The position numbers and the translations under genes are program-made. Under the pieces are notes generated by a model. The model was not told the DNA's origin. It searched no databases and worked only from the letters and a program-made list of their open reading frames with translations. A DNA stretch of 64,000 bases. Source: Hyperoodon ampullatus (taxonomy: Eukaryota > Chordata > Mammalia > Artiodactyla > Ziphiidae). Shown in pieces: positions 60,101-64,000 of this stretch (position 1 is the first letter of the stretch; every line of letters begins with the position of its first letter). The DNA lies in contig CATKHW010000008.1 of assembly GCA_949752795.1 (NCBI GenBank), positions 806,001 through 870,000 on the forward strand, in the 5' to 3' direction.

Positions 60101-63100
60101 TCAGCCCAATATTCCATGCCCCTGTCATCACATTGCTCCATGCCCCTGTCATCACAATGCTCCCCAACCTTGTCATCACAATGCTCCGTGACTCCAGTCA
60201 TCACAATGCTTCATGAACTTTGTCATCACAATGGTCCATGCCCTCATCATCACAAGGCTCTGTGAACTTTTTCACCACTATGCTCCATGAACATTTGATC
60301 CCAATGCTCTGTGAGCCATGTCATCACAATTCTCCATGCCTTTGTCAGCACAATGCTCCATGACAATTGTCATCACAATGCTACATGCCCTTGTCAGCAC
60401 AATTCTCCATGACCCATGTCATCACAGTGTGCCATGCGCTTGTCATCACAGTGCTCCCCAACCTTGTCATCACAATGCTCCGTAAAACTTGTCTTCACAC
60501 AGCTCCATGCACTTCACATCAAAATGCTGTCTCACCACTAATATCATAATTTTCCAACACTAGTCATCACAATATTCCCTCTCTCCTGTCATCACAATGT
60601 TTCACGGCATTGTCATCACAAGGCTCCATGACCCAAGTAATCACAATGCTCCATGCCAATTTTCATCTCAATGCTCCATGAACCTTGTCATCACAACGAA
60701 CCATGCCCATCAGCATAATGCTTCACGCTATTGTCATCACAATGAAATCAAAATGCTCCATGACCTCTGTCATCACAATGCTCCAAACCCTTGTGATCAC
60801 AATGCTCCATAACACTTGTCATTACAACGCCCCATGACGATCGTTATCACAATTATCCATGCACTTCTCATCACAATGTTCCATGACCTTTTTCATCACA
60901 ATGTTCAATAAACTTGTCATCACAATGCTCCCTGACACTTGTCATCAGTATGCTACTTGAACCCTGTCATGACAAGGCTCCATGCCTTTTTCATCTCAAT
61001 GATCCATGTCATTTTCTTCACAATGCTCTAAGACCCCTGTGATCACAATGCTGCATGCACCTTTTCATCTGAATGCTCCATGAGACTTCTCATCACAAGG
61101 CTCAGTGGGCTTCTCATCACAATGCTCCAGGACCTTCTCATCACAATGCTCCAGGACCTTGTCATCACAATGTTCCATTCCCTTGTCAACACAATGCTCC
61201 ATGACCCCTGCCATCACAAAACTCCATGAACATTTTCAGCCCAATGATCTATGACCTTCTCATCACAATGTTCCATGACCACTGTCATCACAACGCTCCA
61301 TGGCCACTGACAACACAATGATCCTGGACTCTTTTCATCAAACTGCTCCATGACCCTTGTCATCACAATGATCCATTCCCTTGCCATCCCAATGCTCCAT
61401 GACACCTGTAATCACAATGCTCCGTGACGCTTTTCATCACAGTGCTCCATTACCCTTGTCATCAAAATGCTCCATGCATTTGTCAGCAAAATGCTACATG
61501 ACCTTGTCATCACAATGCTCCATGCGCTTGTCATCAAAATACTCTATTCCCATTGTCATCAAAATCCTCCATGAACCTTGGTTTTACATTGCTTCATGCC
61601 ATGTCATGACAATGCTCCATGCTACTTGAAATGAAAATGATCCATGACCTCTGTCATCACAATGCTCCAAACCCTTGTGTTCACAATGTTCCATAACACT
61701 TGTCATCACAACGCTCCATGATGCCTGTCATCACAATGCTCCATGACCATTGTCATCACAATGCTCAATACACTTGTCATGACAATGTTCCCTGACACTT
61801 GGCGTCAGAATGATCCTTGAAAGCTGTCATGAAAAGGTTCCATGACTTTTTCATCACAATGCACCATGCCTTTTTCATCACAATGGTCCATGCTATTGTC
61901 ATCACAATACTCCAGAAACTTGTCATCAGAATGCTCCATGACCCTTGTTATCACAATGATCCATGACACTTGTCATCACTATTCTCCATGCCCCGTGTCA
62001 TTACAGTGCTCGATGACACTCGTCATCAAAATGCTCCATGGTCTTGCCATCACAATGCTCCACGGACATGCCATCACAATGCTCCATGCCCTGGACATCA
62101 CAATGCTCCATGTCCCTTGTCATCACAATGTTCCATGACACTTCTGATCACCATGATACATGCTCTTGTCATCACAATCCTCCATGACACTTGGCATCAC
62201 AATGCTCCATGCCATTGTCATCACAATGGACCATGACATATGACATCACAATGCTCCCTGACACCTGTCTTCACAATAAGCAATGAATATGTCATAACAA
62301 TGCTCCATGCCCTTGTCATCACAATGCTCCATGCCGTTGTCGTCACAATGCACCATGAACTGTGTCATCACGATGCTCCGTGACTCCAGTCATCACAATG
62401 CTTCCTGACCTTTGTCATCACAATGGTCCATGCCCTCGTCATCACAATGCTCCGTGACCCTTGTCATCGCAATGCTCCATGCCTTTGTCAGAACAGTGCT
62501 CCATGACCCTTGTCATCACAATGCTCCATGCGCTTCTCAGCACAATGCTCCATGACCCATGTCATCATAAAGGGCAATGCGCTTGTCATCACAATGCTCC
62601 ACAACTTTGTCATCACAATGCTCCATAAACCTTGTTATCACAATGCTCCATGCAATTCTCATCAAAATGCTCTCTCACCACTAATATCACAATGTTCCAT
62701 CACTAGTCATCAAAATACTACATCACCACTGTCATCAGAATATTCCATGACCCCAGTAATCACAATGCTCCATGCCCTTGTCATAACAAAGCTCCATGAT
62801 GCATGTCATCAGAATGCTCCATGGCCTTCTCATCACAATGCTCCATGACCTTGCCATTACAATGCTCCATTACCACTGTCATCACAATGCTCCATGACCA
62901 CTGACGTCACAGCGCTCCATGACCCCTGACAACACAATGATCCGGGACTCTCGTCATCAAAATGCTCCAAGACACTTGAAATCACAGTGATCCATGCGCT
63001 TGTCTTCCCAATGCTCCATGACCCCTGTAATCAGAATGCTCCGTCACGCTTTTCATCTCAGTGATCCATGACCCTTGGCATCACAATGCTCCATGCCATT

Positions 63101-64000
63101 GTCATCACAATGCTCCATGAAACCTATCATTACATTGCTCCATGCCATTGTCATCACAAAGCTCCATAACACTTGTCATCACAATGCTGGATGTCCTTCT
63201 CATCACAATGCTCCATTACCATTGTCATCACAATGCTGGATATCCTTCTCATCACAATGCTCCATTACCATTGTCATCACAATGCTCAATAAACTTGTCA
63301 TCACAATGCTCCCTGACACTTGTCGTCAGAATGCTCCTTGAACACTGTCATGAAAAGGCTCCAGGCCTTTTTCATCACAATGCTCCATGCCCATTTCATT
63401 ACAATGCTCCATGCCATTGTCATCACATTACTCCTCAAGCTTGTCATCAGAATGGTCCATGACCCTTGTCATCACAATGATCCATGACACCTGTCATCAC
63501 AATGCTGCATGCCCCTTGTCATTACAGTGCTCCATGATGCTCATTATCACAATTATCCATGGTCTTCTCATCACAATGCTCCACGGTCTTGCCATCACAA
63601 TGCTCCATGCCCTGGTCATCACAATTCTACATGTCATTGTCATCACAGTGCTCCATGACACTTCTCATCAAAATGTTACATGCTCTTGTCAATACAATTC
63701 TCCATGCACTTGTCATCGCAATGCTCCATGACCCTTGTCATAACAATGCTCCATGACCCCTGCCATCACAGTGTTCCCCGGACTTTTCATCCAAGGCTCC
63801 ATGACCCTTGTCATCAAAATGCTCCAAGACCCTTGTAATCACAATGTTCCATGCCTTTGTCATCACAAAGATCCATGACGCATGTCATCAGAATACTCCA
63901 TGCCCTTGTCATCACAATGGTCCAAGACCCCTGTAATCACAATGCTCCATGCCCCTTTTCATCTCAATGCTCCATGACCCCTGTCATCACAATGCTCTGT
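56985..64000. repeat. 24/25-bp minisatellite array 2 (continues beyond window)
   Basis: At least 7.0 kb of the same unit family as 9212-28903, same orientation and strand bias. It contains modules known from array 1: the GTGCCCATCACCATAATATT ... GACAAGGCTCCATGC segment (58124-58410) matches parts of blocks A-C, and the CATGGTCTT..CATCAC module appears at 59278-59505 and 63550-63735. The unit order as a whole is not that of array 1. No inserted gene or transposon is seen. Confidence 0.92.
63187..63284. repeat. 49-bp tandem duplication in the minisatellite
   Basis: Two copies (63187-63235, 63236-63284) of a two-unit block beginning CTGGATGTCC / CTGGATATCC and followed by CATTACCATTGTCATC. They differ at one base, so this is a very recent gain of two units. 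Confidence 0.88.

Noticed and set aside
1..64000. tRNA, rRNA or other structured RNA genes, and unique host exons
   Set aside because: No recognisable tRNA boxes, rRNA segments or non-repetitive coding sequence were seen; all of the window is accounted for by L1, satellite and minisatellite.

Overview
The window is vertebrate repeat DNA with no host gene that I can support. It is most likely from a cetacean. Three observations point there: (1) at 332-1854 lies an antisense LINE-1 3' fragment whose ORF2 end and 3'UTR match the cetartiodactyl/whale L1 type as I remember it; (2) a head-to-tail satellite of about 1,737 bp is itself built from the 3' part of an older L1; (3) from memory, the common cetacean satellite has a unit of about 1.74-1.76 kb in most whales (about 1.58 kb in dolphin relatives) and has been reported to derive from L1. 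The unit length would favour a non-delphinoid whale. None of this was checked against a database.

Layout. 1-1854: two head-to-tail, 5'-truncated L1 3' fragments on the minus strand, cut at nearly the same point of ORF2. 1855-9211: four complete satellite monomers and a stub. Monomer 1 is the most L1-like; monomer 2 is a hybrid with an 82-bp internal duplication. 9212-28903: a 19.7-kb array of a 24/25-bp minisatellite whose core reads CATCACAATGCTCCATG. I do not recognise this family. It contains higher-order structure: three copies of a block of about 2.95 kb, recurring multi-unit modules, and a recent 613-bp tandem duplication. 28904-56984: satellite again, one partial, fifteen full (1,728-1,741 bp) and one terminal partial monomer, with traces of a three-monomer (about 5.2 kb) higher-order repeat. 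56985-64000: the same minisatellite again, running off the window.

How the parts relate. Both satellite-to-minisatellite junctions (9211/9212 and 56984/56985) fall at the same monomer base (about +321) and continue colinearly for roughly 100 bp, so they share one origin. The opposite junction (28903/28904) re-enters the satellite at about +26 in a different, core-type monomer. The simplest picture is a compound array (minisatellite block plus satellite block, at least 47.8 kb from junction to junction) spread by unequal exchange. This would be heterochromatin.

The most striking signal is a palindrome of about 74 bp with no spacer near +822 of every full monomer. It is absent from the L1 source, and several monomers carry matched changes in both arms. 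Open reading frames in the window are either decayed L1 ORF2 read antisense or stop-poor frames of the minisatellite; none is presented as a gene.
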